Assembly (NCBI GenBank): GCA_019136335.1
Contig: JAGVUK010000110.1
Span: 1 to 29,582 of the forward strand
Source: Methanomicrobiales archaeon
Lineage (GTDB): Archaea > Halobacteriota > Methanomicrobia > Methanomicrobiales > Methanoculleaceae
DNA: 29,582 nucleotides
Direction: 5' to 3'
Of the stretch, positions 1 through 7,922 are shown one piece after another. Position numbers and translations under genes: made by a program. The notes beneath the pieces were generated by a model. The model searched no databases and was not told the DNA's origin. It saw only the letters and a list, made by a program, of their open reading frames with translations. Position 1 is the stretch's first letter. Every line of letters begins with the position of its first letter.

Positions 1-1
1 A

Positions 2-565
2 ATGAGGGAGAAAGAACTCAAGATCGGCGATATCGCACACCTCACCGGGATCTCCGAGCAGGACGTCCGGACGCTCATCCGGACCTACGACAGCCTCTTC
101 ACCTACCGGACCATCGGCCCGGTCAGGCTCTTCCCCGAGAAAGCGGTTGCAATCGTCCGGGAGATCCTGGAACTCTCCGGGAAAGGCCTCACGCCCGGGG
201 AGATCGCTGAAGAGGTCGGCAGCGGCAGGAAGCCGGCCGCACCGGAGGAGCCGGCGGAAGAGGTCGGCAGGACCGGCGTCCCGCTCCCGCCGGGGGTGGT
301 GCTCGACCTCCCGGTGATGCAGGATACACTGGCCCGTCAGGAACGCCGGATCGCACGCCTGACGGACGAACTCGAGCGGGAGCGGGAACTGAGGAAGGAG
401 GAGGTCGCCCGGCTCCAGGCGGCCGTCGATCGCCTGCAGGGGGACCTTGATGGGCAGCAGGAACAGCTTGCGGTCGTCGCGGAGTGGGTGGCCTACTTCG
501 ACCGGCAGATGGATGAGGTCTCCCGCCCGGTGCTTGAGCGGATCCGGCGGATGTTCAGGAAGTGA
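2..565 (+). CDS. MerR-like HTH protein with C-terminal coiled coil
   Basis: Probable DNA-binding regulator. Residues about 6-70 resemble a MerR-type winged helix: the helix-turn-helix 'IGDIAHLTGISEQDVRTL' is followed by a wing-like stretch and a helix ending 'GLTPGEIAEEV'. A proline/glutamate-rich linker (about 75-100) leads to a long charged heptad-like region (about 105-150, many E/R/L) that should form a coiled coil for dimerisation. No effector-binding cysteine cluster is visible, so a metal-sensing role is not supported. The ATG is at base 2, so its leader lies outside the window and a start further upstream cannot be excluded. The domain call is from pattern recognition; the target genes are unknown. 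Confidence 0.7.
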   Translation: MREKELKIGDIAHLTGISEQDVRTLIRTYDSLFTYRTIGPVRLFPEKAVAIVREILELSGKGLTPGEIAEEVGSGRKPAAPEEPAEEVGRTGVPLPPGVVLDLPVMQDTLARQERRIARLTDELERERELRKEEVARLQAAVDRLQGDLDGQQEQLAVVAEWVAYFDRQMDEVSRPVLERIRRMFRK

Positions 566-691
566 GGCGATCCCGGGCGACCGCCCGGGGTCTGCGATCC
601 GGGCTGCCGGGTGCATGGCCGCCGGCCGTTCACTACCTCTATAGAGTTTCGGTAACATAATATGGCACTCAATAGCAATAACTTAGCAAAT

Positions 692-699
692 TTTATATA
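692..699 (+). promoter_or_regulatory. TATA box for the small gene at 724
   Basis: TTTATATA lies in an A+T-rich patch (650-702) that contrasts with its surroundings. A start site about 25 bp downstream falls near 718-722, so the gene would have almost no leader if it starts at 724. Confidence 0.55.
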
Positions 700-723
700 C
701 AATCCCCGCTACCGGCACGCGAG

Positions 724-996
724 GTGATCGAGATCCACCAGCAGAAGATGGCCACATTACTGACCGTTGCCATTCAGGTCCTTGCCCTTGCCGGGTTCGT
801 TGCCTGCATCGTCGTCGGACCACAGGACCGGCCGTCTCCCATAGGTATGCCGGATTTCACGGTCAGGCACGTAGAGTACCGGCCGGAGAGCACCTCACCG
901 GCTGTATACCTTATCGTCGGCCACCCCGTTGAGGGCGGGTCGCCGCCGGGTACCGGGGTGGTCGGCCTCCCCGGGGAGAACACTCTCTCTTTTTAG
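724..996 (+). CDS. small hypothetical membrane or exported protein
   Basis: A 90-residue protein of unknown family. One hydrophobic segment (residues about 10-28, 'LLTVAIQVLALAGFVACIVV') could be a membrane anchor or uncleaved signal. The rest is a short polar, proline/glycine-rich domain predicted outside. The GTG at 724 lies directly downstream of the predicted transcription start, and the GAGGTGATC that looks like a Shine-Dalgarno overlaps it. The ATG at 748, which begins right before the hydrophobic segment, is therefore an equally good start. Its stop is four bases from the end of the convergent UPF0216 gene. No function is assigned. Confidence 0.5.
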   Translation: MIEIHQQKMATLLTVAIQVLALAGFVACIVVGPQDRPSPIGMPDFTVRHVEYRPESTSPAVYLIVGHPVEGGSPPGTGVVGLPGENTLSF

Positions 997-1424
997 CCCA
1001 TAACGATCTGCATCGCCGTCGGGTACCTGTTCATGATGGCGTACACGAGAGGTTTTGCTATCCAGAGTCTCCCGCCCTGCATCCTCCGGAGGGGGCTGAT
1101 CTCCTCGAGGCTCTGGAGGGCCTGCATCGCAGCCTCATCCGCGAGGAAGAAACTGTCCGGGACCGTGGAGTCAAAGTAGAAGAGGATCGGGAGCCGGAGC
1201 CGTCTCTGCAATTCTCCAGGGAGGGCCTGCTCCAACCGGAGGAGGACGCCGCGGTCGAACCCGTACTCGCTGCCGCCCTTCGTGACGGACGATGGATGCT
1301 CCTCCGAGAGGAGCCTGGAGAGGCGTTTGCGCTCTGAAACGACGCCGTCGTTGATCCTGCCGATCTCAAGCCGCATCCACTTTAAGAGGGTCGACTCGTC
1401 GCCTGCTGATGGTCGATCGGGCAT
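993..1424 (-). CDS. UPF0216 (DUF61) family protein
   Basis: A 143-residue conserved archaeal protein of unknown function. The family pattern is visible: an N-terminal helix with 'LLKWMRLEIGRIND', then 'ERKRLSRLLSEEHPSSV', then 'RLRLPILFYFDST' and a C-terminal 'RLWIAKPLVYAIM' segment. The start at 1424 is chosen over an in-frame start at 1481 because GGAG sits eight bases upstream of it, and the probable TATA box (GGTATATACC, 1484-1493) would overlap the longer form's start region. It is divergent from the M28 peptidase. Length matches the family's usual 120-150 residues. Family assignment is fairly firm, biochemical role unknown. Confidence 0.75.
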   Translation of the reverse strand: MPDRPSAGDESTLLKWMRLEIGRINDGVVSERKRLSRLLSEEHPSSVTKGGSEYGFDRGVLLRLEQALPGELQRRLRLPILFYFDSTVPDSFFLADEAAMQALQSLEEISPLRRMQGGRLWIAKPLVYAIMNRYPTAMQIVMG

Positions 1425-1483
1425 AACACATACTCCGGTGATGACCCGTTCCCGGCCCGGGTACCCATCAGTCATCGTCATAC

Positions 1484-1493
1484 GGTATATACC
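1484..1493 (-). promoter_or_regulatory. TATA box for the UPF0216 gene
   Basis: GGTATATACC read on the minus strand predicts transcription starting near 1463. This gives a leader of about 40 bases that includes the GGAG ribosome-binding site before the ATG at 1424. Confidence 0.5.
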
Positions 1494-1551
1494 TCTGGCC
1501 CCGGGGGTCCTCCGGAACCCGGGAGGTCTTCTCGAACTGCCGGAATAACAA

Positions 1552-1627
1552 CATACCTCCCGTCGTCCGGGGCAAATACGGCTGATCTCCCGGATCTCAT
1601 CCCTCCCGTCATCCGGGCGAAAGTATA
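1552..1627. repeat. two imperfect direct repeats in a divergent promoter region
   Basis: Copy one (1552-1578) and copy two (1598-1624) share CAT-CCTCCCGTC-TCCGGG followed by an A-rich end, with mismatches at a few positions and a 46-bp period. The second copy runs directly into the TATA box of the peptidase gene (AAGTATATG, 1621-1629). Such spacing would suit a regulator binding one face of the helix, but this is inference. Confidence 0.5.
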
Positions 1628-1629
1628 TG
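1621..1629 (+). promoter_or_regulatory. TATA box for the M28 peptidase
   Basis: AAGTATATG is the strongest TATA-like element upstream of 1670. It predicts a transcript starting near 1650 with a leader of about 20 bases that contains GGTGTGATC before the ATG. Confidence 0.5.
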
Positions 1630-1669
1630 TATTATCGCCCCCAATCCGGCGTCTTTGGTGTGATCCTTC

Positions 1670-2668
1670 ATGGGACGCGATCTGGCGCGCGACCGATACC
1701 CCCGACAGCATGCCCATCCCCGGAGGGTGTTGCCCTGTGCCCTGCTGCTTGCCTGCCTGGCCCTCTTCCTCACGGCCGTTCCAGTAGGCCTCACCGGCGC
1801 ACCCCTGGGACGTGGACAGCCTGACCCCGCTATCGCGGAGATTATCGGGGAGATCAACGAATCCGAACTCCAGAATACGACGTATGATCTGCAGGCGATC
1901 CCGACCCGGGAGTTCGGGTCGGAGGGTAACCGGGAAGCAGGGGAGTACCTTTATGCGAGGCTTGCCGGTATCCCCGGGCTCGAGGTGGAGTTCCAGGGAG
2001 GTGAACTCAACAACGTCATTGCCACGCTCCCCGGGAGCGGCAACACCTCTGACGAGGTCGTCATCGTGGGGGCGCACTACGACAGCACGTCGTCGGACCC
2101 GGCCCGGGCGCCCGGGGCTACCGATAACGCGTGCGGGGTTGCGATCGTCCTGGAACTCGCCCGGGTGATGAGCGGGCATTCGTTTGACCGGACGGTGCAG
2201 TTCGCGCTCTGGAACGCCGAAGAGGAAGGCTCATACGGCAGCGTCGACTATGCGGCGCGCGCCGCGGATACGGGGGTCCCGGTGGTGCTCTACCTCAACT
2301 ACGACTCGACCTGCTACGATCCGGAGAACCACTCCGTCCTCGATATCATGTACGACGAGCGTTCCGCGGATATTGCGGCGCTCATGGCGGACCACAACAC
2401 CCTCTACGCCACAAACTTCACCCTGACCCGAAACAGGCACACCTGCGGATCGGACCAGACGTCTTTCCAGGCCCGGGGATTCCCGGCCTTGATGACGCAC
2501 TCCGAGAACCACGGTCCGGCCCATACCCCGGACGACACCATCGACCGCGTCTCGTTTGAGTATGCGGCGGGGAACGCCCGGCTCGGCCTCTCGGTGCTCG
2601 CGAAGGTGGCCGGGCTCCAGGGGGATGAGGATGGTGCCGCCATCCCGAAGGCCCCGGTCGCCGGATAG
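1670..2668 (+). CDS. M28 family zinc peptidase, exported or membrane-anchored
   Basis: Probable aminopeptidase of the M28 (co-catalytic zinc) family. A basic N-terminus and hydrophobic segment (residues about 20-44) act as signal peptide or anchor, so the enzyme should work outside the membrane. The expected metal and catalytic residues are all present: His136 in 'GAHYDS', bridging Asp152 in 'GATDNACG', the Glu pair near 184-186 in 'NAEEEGSYG', Asp212 in 'LNYDST', and the final His285 in 'HTPDDT'. The 332 residues are typical for a single-domain member. It stands alone, divergent from UPF0216. Extracellular peptide degradation is the family role; the actual substrate is unknown. Confidence 0.9.
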   Translation: MGRDLARDRYPRQHAHPRRVLPCALLLACLALFLTAVPVGLTGAPLGRGQPDPAIAEIIGEINESELQNTTYDLQAIPTREFGSEGNREAGEYLYARLAGIPGLEVEFQGGELNNVIATLPGSGNTSDEVVIVGAHYDSTSSDPARAPGATDNACGVAIVLELARVMSGHSFDRTVQFALWNAEEEGSYGSVDYAARAADTGVPVVLYLNYDSTCYDPENHSVLDIMYDERSADIAALMADHNTLYATNFTLTRNRHTCGSDQTSFQARGFPALMTHSENHGPAHTPDDTIDRVSFEYAAGNARLGLSVLAKVAGLQGDEDGAAIPKAPVAG

Positions 2669-2749
2669 CGGGTGCGTCATCGCGGCCGGCACACCCCGCC
2701 CGGGGTCGGCGGGGTTACCGCTTCCGTCCTGGTACGGGTCCTGTAAACG

Positions 2750-2792
2750 TATATATGATAACAATGTCTGTTTTAAACCGTGTTTTTATTAA
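2750..2792 (+). promoter_or_regulatory. two TATA-like elements upstream of the methyltransferase
   Basis: TATATATG (2750-2757) and TTTTTATTAA (2783-2792). The second is centred 27 bases before the ATG at 2814, where no Shine-Dalgarno is visible, which suggests a leaderless transcript. The first would give a leader of about 35 bases. Confidence 0.45.
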
Positions 2793-2813
2793 CTCTCCCC
2801 TGCTACATAATGC

Positions 2814-3695
2814 ATGGTCGGATCAGGCGGATATGACGGGATAGACTGGAATGAGATCTGGCGCTCCAGGATGGAGGTGAGCACCGCCCTGAAACGGAAC
2901 AGGGGATGTTCGGACTTCTGGAACAATCGCGAAAGGGCCGGGAGACGTGCCCCCTCTTCTGCCGGGGACGACGACTGTGAACGGGTCCGCTGGGTCACCT
3001 CCTCTCTTCCGGTCACCCCGGGGTCCCGCGTCCTCGACATCGGGGCCGGCACGGGCGCGATCGCGATCCCCCTCGCCCGGCGGGCGGCGGCGGTCACCGC
3101 GGTCGAACCGGCGCAGGCGATGCGGGAAGTGATGGAGCGGGCGGTCAGGGAAGCGGGGATCGAGAACATCACCGTCGTGGGCAGGCACTGGGAGGAGACC
3201 GACCTGCAGCGCGACCTCGATCCGCCGTACGATGTCGTCTTTGCGTCGTTCTCTCTCGGAACGCCCGACCTTAGGGGAGCGATCGAGAAGATGAACGAGG
3301 CCTGTTCGGGGACCGTTGCCGTCTTCCATTTCGCCGGGCTGCCCTACTGGGAGCAGATCATGCTCGATCTCTGGCCGGACCTTCACGGAGTGCCGTACCT
3401 CCCGGGGCCGAAGGCCGAGATCATCTTCAATCTCCTCTACCGGATGGGGATCTACCCGGACGTCTCGGTCTCCTCGTACGAGCACAGGCTCACCGTTCCC
3501 GACCTCGATGCCGGGGTGGACGCACTCAGGGGGAGACTCCTTGTCGAGACCCCGGAGCAGGAGGGTATCCTCAGGAGATACCTTGCCGCCCGCCTCGTCC
3601 CTGGAGGCGACGGGCTGGTGCTCGGGCACCGGGTGCACCGTGCCTGCCTCAGGTGGGAACCGCATCGTCCGGGAGGCGGGCTCCGCGCCGTCTAA
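2814..3695 (+). CDS. class I SAM-dependent methyltransferase
   Basis: A 293-residue protein with a Rossmann-fold methyltransferase core. Motif I is 'VLDIGAGTGAIAIPLA' (Asp75, glycines 77-81). An acidic residue at the end of strand 2 ('AVEPAQ') should bind the ribose of S-adenosylmethionine, and motif IV-like 'YDVVFASFSLG' follows. The N-terminus 'YDGIDWNEIWRSRME' is, to my recollection, a signature of a methanogen-type subgroup, and the same kind of N-terminus occurs in the broken copy at 21385-21739. The substrate cannot be told from sequence. No Shine-Dalgarno precedes the ATG; the TATA spacing suggests a leaderless message. The G+C-rich C-terminus shows no extra domain. Confidence 0.85.
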   Translation: MVGSGGYDGIDWNEIWRSRMEVSTALKRNRGCSDFWNNRERAGRRAPSSAGDDDCERVRWVTSSLPVTPGSRVLDIGAGTGAIAIPLARRAAAVTAVEPAQAMREVMERAVREAGIENITVVGRHWEETDLQRDLDPPYDVVFASFSLGTPDLRGAIEKMNEACSGTVAVFHFAGLPYWEQIMLDLWPDLHGVPYLPGPKAEIIFNLLYRMGIYPDVSVSSYEHRLTVPDLDAGVDALRGRLLVETPEQEGILRRYLAARLVPGGDGLVLGHRVHRACLRWEPHRPGGGLRAV

Positions 3696-4062
3696 ATGTT
3701 TCAGGAACCCCGTGCCGCTCCTTCGCGACCTTCGCGGCTCTGCACACCAGACTGTGGAGAAGCAGCGGCAGGCCTCACGTGAGGCCGCGGAGGTTATGTG
3801 GTCCTCGGCGGCCAGCCTCAGGCGCCGAGACCTCTGAATAAGATGACGCGATACACCGAGCCCCCTTGAACACCGGACCTGCCGGGCCCGCCGTTGAATC
3901 GGTGTTATTCATCGCGCAGCATTGAACGGGTGCGTTCCGGGGGCTGCCCGTACCCCGCATCCAGGGTAAAATCCTGCCGTCGACCCGGATGAGGCCCGGG
4001 GTTCTTCTCGAGCACCGGAAAACCCTGGTCTTCGATTGGAATGGTGCGCGGAGGAGAGTACG
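3696..4062. other. non-coding stretch with overlapping inverted repeats
   Basis: No gene supported here. It contains a perfect 16-bp palindrome (GGCCTCACGTGAGGCC, 3771-3786), an 11-bp inverted repeat with one mismatch (3783-3793 with 3803-3813), and a 7-bp pair (3804-3810 with 3823-3829). These share bases, so they could form alternative hairpins. The stretch 3838-4060 shows nothing further. Confidence 0.5.
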
Positions 4063-4071
4063 CTTTTTATA
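4063..4071 (+). promoter_or_regulatory. TATA box for the glutamine synthetase family gene
   Basis: CTTTTTATA is centred about 30 bases before the ATG at 4097. The predicted start site (4091-4096) leaves essentially no leader for that ATG. Confidence 0.5.
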
Positions 4072-4096
4072 CGGCTGAAACCAACGTTAAAAAAAT

Positions 4097-5602
4097 ATGA
4101 GAGATTCTGAGATCCTGATGAACCCAAGCGATCTGGTCTGTTTTCTCAAGAAGGATCCGGCGGAGTTTACCAGGGAGGATATTATCCGGTTCTGTGAGGC
4201 GAACCGGATTGAGATGGTCAACTTCCGCTACGCCGCCGAAGACGGCAAGCTCAAGACCCTCAACTTCGTCATCTCCTCAAAAGAGCACCTTGACACCATC
4301 CTTTCGGACGGCGAACGGGTCGACGGCAGCAACCTCTTCTCGTTCATCGAGGCAGGAAGCAGCGACCTCTACGTGATCCCCCGCTATCGCACGGCATTTA
4401 TCAATCCCTTCGCCGAGGTCCCGACACTCGAGATGCTCTGCTCCTTCTACGACAACGACGGCAAACCGCTCGAGAGCTCGCCCGAATACGTGCTCCGCAA
4501 GGCAGACGAAGAGTTCACCCGCCGGACCGGGTGTACCTTCAAGACCCTCGGTGAGCTCGAGTACTACGTCATCAGCCCGCGGGGGGACCTCTACCCGGGC
4601 CGCGACCAGAAGGGCTACCACTCGGCCGACCCCTTCGTCAAGTTCGCGGACCTGCGGGATGAGGCGATGCGCCTCATCGCCCGGGCCGGCGGCATGATCA
4701 AGTACGGCCACTCAGAGGTCGGGTGCTTCTGCAACGGCGACACCTACTACGAGCAGCATGAGATCGAGTTCCTGCCGATGCCGGTGGAGCAGGCGGTCGA
4801 GCAGGTGATCATCGCCAAGTGGATCCTGCGGATGCTCGGCAACCAGTACGGCGTCGAGATCAGCTTCGCCCCGAAGATCACCGTCGGCAAGGCCGGGAGC
4901 GGCATGCACTTCCATATGCTCGTCGAGAAGGACGGCCGGAACCTGATGGTTGAGGACGGCAGGTTAAGCCCGTTCGCCCGAAAGATGATCGTCGGTATCC
5001 TCGACGCCTCCGACGCCCTGACCGCCTTCGGGAACAGTATCCCGACCTCCTACCTCCGCCTTGTCCCCCACCAGGAGGCGCCGACAAGGATATGCTGGGG
5101 GGACCGTAACCGCTCGGTCGTGGTCCGCGTGCCCCTCGGCTGGATCGGCGCGGACGGCATGACACACGATGCCAACCCCTGTGAGGCCCACAGCCGGGAG
5201 GATCGGCCGTCGAAGCAGACGTTCGAGTACCGGGTTGCCGACGGTTCGGCCGACCCCTACCTGACCGTCGCCGGTCTCGTCATCGCGTCGCTGCACGGGA
5301 TCGAGATGCCCGGCGCGCTCGAGGCGGCCGAGAGGCTCTACGTCAGCGGGAACATCTTCCGGCCCGAGTTCAAGGAGCGTCTCGCGGAGTTTAAGCACCT
5401 CCCCGCCTCCTGCGTCGAGTCGGCCGAGGCCCTCGAGGCGAAGCGGGCGATCTTCGAGAAGAACGGGATCTTCCCGGCGGGTATGATCGACAGCCGGATC
5501 TCCACCCTGAAGGCCTTTAACGACCGGGGGTTGAGCGAGAAGATCTACGGCAACAACGAAGCGATCCGGGAACTGGTCGAGCAGTATCTTCACGTGGCGT
5601 GA
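4097..5602 (+). CDS. glutamine synthetase family protein
   Basis: ATP-dependent glutamate-ammonia ligase family, cytosolic, 501 residues. Visible family motifs in order: the 'VDGSN' loop (compare FDGSS of GlnA), 'LGELEYYVI' for the first metal-binding glutamate, 'YEQHEIEF', the ATP-site 'GSGMHFHM', 'LVPHQEAPTRICWGDRNRSVVVRVP' split around the catalytic arginines, and 'FEYRVADGSADPYL'. The adenylylation-loop tyrosine motif of bacterial GSI-beta is not evident. It is longer than usual GSI (about 440-470), so it may be a divergent paralogue and not the main assimilatory enzyme. Start: 4097 fits a leaderless message; an ATG at 4118 with GAGAT upstream is the alternative. A strong terminator follows. 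No PII gene is adjacent. Confidence 0.85.
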   Translation: MRDSEILMNPSDLVCFLKKDPAEFTREDIIRFCEANRIEMVNFRYAAEDGKLKTLNFVISSKEHLDTILSDGERVDGSNLFSFIEAGSSDLYVIPRYRTAFINPFAEVPTLEMLCSFYDNDGKPLESSPEYVLRKADEEFTRRTGCTFKTLGELEYYVISPRGDLYPGRDQKGYHSADPFVKFADLRDEAMRLIARAGGMIKYGHSEVGCFCNGDTYYEQHEIEFLPMPVEQAVEQVIIAKWILRMLGNQYGVEISFAPKITVGKAGSGMHFHMLVEKDGRNLMVEDGRLSPFARKMIVGILDASDALTAFGNSIPTSYLRLVPHQEAPTRICWGDRNRSVVVRVPLGWIGADGMTHDANPCEAHSREDRPSKQTFEYRVADGSADPYLTVAGLVIASLHGIEMPGALEAAERLYVSGNIFRPEFKERLAEFKHLPASCVESAEALEAKRAIFEKNGIFPAGMIDSRISTLKAFNDRGLSEKIYGNNEAIRELVEQYLHVA

Positions 5603-5640
5603 GAGCCCGGTCTATCCGGGCTCCTGCGGAATACTTTTTT
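5603..5640 (+). terminator. hairpin and T-tract terminator after the glutamine synthetase gene
   Basis: GAGCCCGG (5603-5610) and CCGGGCTC (5616-5623) form a perfect 8-bp stem with a five-base loop immediately after the TGA stop. Six T residues follow at 5635-5640. In archaea the U-tract alone can terminate; the hairpin may add transcript stability. Confidence 0.75.
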
Positions 5641-5907
5641 GACGACCGGCATCGGCCGGTATGGTTCGGTGCCCCGTTCTCCATCCGTGCAGCATGAGGC
5701 TACGCCGCGTGGAGTCCTGTCCATGCTCTCCGTCCCGGCACTCGCGGGTCCGGTATGGGTAAGGTATTATTAGGAGGGGATCCAGAGGGGGTGGCTCTCC
5801 GGGGTGAGGCGGGGTCCTGGTCCGGGGGAGGAGACGGCCCCAATGAATAGCGGGAGGCCGTGCAGAACCGCGGGGATCCCGCCCGCCCGGGTGGCGGAGG
5901 AATGCAT

Positions 5908-6222
5908 ATGAAAGGTGGAGCAGAAGAGAGGATGTCAGGAGAGCCGGGACCGGTCACGTTTACGTGCTACCGGATCACCCCTGGTGAGGAGGAGGGTGCG
6001 CCTGGAGAGGATATGAGCGCCTACAGCGTCGTGGTGCTGCTGCCCGGCGGGGAGTTCAGGCACCAGGTCGTCTGGGCAGGGGCCCCTGAGGATGTGGGTG
6101 ATGCAATCAGGGTCCCTCCCGGTTCGAGGGTGATCATGACCGAGATGGCGAACGCACTCATCTGGGACAGCGGGCCGGCGGAGGCTGAGGAAGCGGCCCC
6201 GGAGGCCGCGCCGGCTCGCTGA
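5908..6222 (+). CDS. small hypothetical protein
   Basis: About 104 residues, no family recognised. The middle has alternating beta-like hydrophobics ('TFTCYRITPG', 'YSVVVLLPGGEFRHQVVW', 'GSRVIMTEMANALIWD') that suggest a small beta-rich fold. The C-terminus is an acidic alanine/glutamate/proline tail, probably disordered. No signal peptide or membrane segment is seen. The ATG at 5908 is chosen because GGAGG (5896-5900) lies seven bases upstream; an in-frame upstream start at 5860 lacks such a site, and a TATA-like GGTATTATTAGG sits near 5760. It converges on the flavoprotein gene at 6310. Confidence 0.55.
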   Translation: MKGGAEERMSGEPGPVTFTCYRITPGEEEGAPGEDMSAYSVVVLLPGGEFRHQVVWAGAPEDVGDAIRVPPGSRVIMTEMANALIWDSGPAEAEEAAPEAAPAR

Positions 6223-6309
6223 ACCCTTTTTCGGCCGTCTCACCCCGTTCCGGGGACCAGGCCGGGATACTCGTACGTGTACCGGGCGCGAGGGGTATGG
6301 CAGGAGGGG

Positions 6310-7044
6310 TTATGATCTCCGGTTCGCCGCGATGGCTCCGTCCATGAAGGCGTTCGCGTTCACGAGGAAGATATCGACGTAGTCCGGTGTTGGGATCAGG
6401 GGCTCTTCAAGGCGCTGGCCGGTCTCCGGCGAGATCCGTCCCTCTCTGACGACCTCTGCACCGGCCCGCCGCAGCAGGTCCCGATAGGCGTCGACGAACG
6501 GTTTCAACTCTTCGTCCTGGAGCAGGCTCCCCGCTCCCCGGTAGATCTCGCCGACGAACTCCGTATGGTAGTTCCTCGCCATCCTCCTGGTGAGGAGACG
6601 GAGCACCTGGAAGTGGCTCTGTTCGGGGAACCCGCAGTTTGCGATCATGACAAATTTCGGTGCAGGTTTTCTCCCCCGGGCATGGCAAACCTCGCCGTTT
6701 GTGTCCTTCTCGAAGTGGGGGTCGCCGGCCGGCAGGAGGCGGTCGATGAAGTTCTTCATGAGTCCCGAGACGTTGTCGTTATGGAGCGGCGTGGCAAATA
6801 CTGCCACGTCGGCGGAGAGGTACTTCTCCAGCAGCTCCTCCATCCCGTCTGCCTGGATGCAGGCTCCGGGGGTCTTCAACCAGCAGGAGAGGCAGCCCAG
6901 GCAGTGCCCGATCTTTTTTCCGGCGAGAAAGACGTTCTCGACCTCCGCCCCCGCACCCTCTGCCCCGGCGAGGAACGCCTCGACCATGACGTGCGTGTTG
7001 CTCTGCTCCGCACGGGGGCTCCCGTTAAAGGCTATAATTTTCAT
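6310..7044 (-). CDS. flavodoxin-fold NAD(P)H oxidoreductase / iron-sulfur flavoprotein-like
   Basis: Cytosolic FMN-dependent electron carrier or reductase, 244 residues. The N-terminal 'MKIIAFNGSPRAEQSNTHVM' is the FMN phosphate-binding loop of the NADPH-dependent FMN reductase / ISF superfamily. Cysteines at 48, 51, 54 and 62 give C-x2-C-x2-C-x7-C, close to the compact motif that binds a 4Fe-4S cluster in methanogen iron-sulfur flavoprotein. 'FATPLHNDNVSGLMKNFIDRL' is the usual strand-4 / FMN ring-contact region. The C-terminal 70 residues extend beyond the minimal fold. GAGGG lies upstream of the ATG. Isolated gene, divergent from the NTF2-like gene; the electron partner is unknown. Confidence 0.85.
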   Translation of the reverse strand: MKIIAFNGSPRAEQSNTHVMVEAFLAGAEGAGAEVENVFLAGKKIGHCLGCLSCWLKTPGACIQADGMEELLEKYLSADVAVFATPLHNDNVSGLMKNFIDRLLPAGDPHFEKDTNGEVCHARGRKPAPKFVMIANCGFPEQSHFQVLRLLTRRMARNYHTEFVGEIYRGAGSLLQDEELKPFVDAYRDLLRRAGAEVVREGRISPETGQRLEEPLIPTPDYVDIFLVNANAFMDGAIAANRRS

Positions 7045-7274
7045 CGGGCATCCCTCTGCGATAGAGCCCTTAAAGTTATTGGGGTGGGATGAGACACGGG
7101 CGGATAAAGGTACTGGCCGGGTCCGACACTTCTGTTCCGGGACGGCCCTGAGGAACCCCTGCCGGATCTCCTGGTCCCTCTTTCCGGGAGGATGTGCAGC
7201 CCCCGCATACCATTAAATATCCCGATGGACCCTGGTGAGTCCGAACGTATACGACGTTCTACTGAGGATAGGAT

Positions 7275-7661
7275 ATGGTTGCTGATGAAGTAAGGAAGGC
7301 CATCGATACAAATAACAAGAGATTTTCTGAAGGATTCCTGAAAGGGGATGCCTCGATAACGGCATCTGTCTTTGCCGAGAATGCTGTAGTCTTCCCCCCG
7401 GACGCTCCCATGGTCGAGGGCAGAGGGGCGATCGAGGAGTTCTGGAGAGCGGTCATAGCATCGGGCGTGAAGGGGGTAGAATTAACCACGATCGAGCTCT
7501 CCGGGATCGGCGATTGTCTGCACGAGAGGGGAACGGGCATCCTCAGGATCCGTCCCCCGGGTGGAACGCCTGCCGAGCAGAAGATTAAGTTCGTTGTCGT
7601 GTGGAAACATACAGCGGATGGCTGGAAGAATATGTGGGACATCTGGAATACCTCTCCCTGA
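7275..7661 (+). CDS. NTF2-like (SnoaL/DUF4440-type) protein
   Basis: A 128-residue single-domain protein of the NTF2-like cone-shaped alpha+beta fold, as in SnoaL and ketosteroid isomerase. Visible family features are the N-terminal helix 'EVRKAIDTNNKRFSEGFLKGD', then 'ITASVFAENAVVFPPDAPMVEGRGAIEEFW', and the C-terminal strands 'IKFVVVWKHTADGWKNMWDIWN'. Proteins of this type are small-molecule enzymes or binding proteins, and the ligand cannot be predicted. GAGGAT just before the ATG is the ribosome-binding site, and ATTAAATAT near 7212-7220 may be the TATA box. A T6 tract at 7688-7693 could end the transcript. Confidence 0.8.
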   Translation: MVADEVRKAIDTNNKRFSEGFLKGDASITASVFAENAVVFPPDAPMVEGRGAIEEFWRAVIASGVKGVELTTIELSGIGDCLHERGTGILRIRPPGGTPAEQKIKFVVVWKHTADGWKNMWDIWNTSP

Positions 7662-7922
7662 CACGAGGAATTTTCGAGTGTTACAGGTTTTTTGCGGTAT
7701 TGCCGGTGAATAATAGCCGGGATTAGGGCCGCAGTCTCAGGGCCGAAAAACCCGGGATGCTCTGGTTACCAGGGGTCTCCCTCCCCCGTCAGGAGATATG
7801 CGACGCTCCGAAGCGCAATCGAAGGGGGTGTGAGCGCAAGCCTTTCGACGTGTGGTTATACAGAACGGCAACAAAATGCCGGAACACTATAACTATGGAA
7901 TCCCCACCACAACCGATCGATA

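Noticed and set aside
2823..3665. 280-codon minus-strand frame opposite the methyltransferase
   Set aside because: Arg/Asp/Pro-rich shadow without any family-like pattern.
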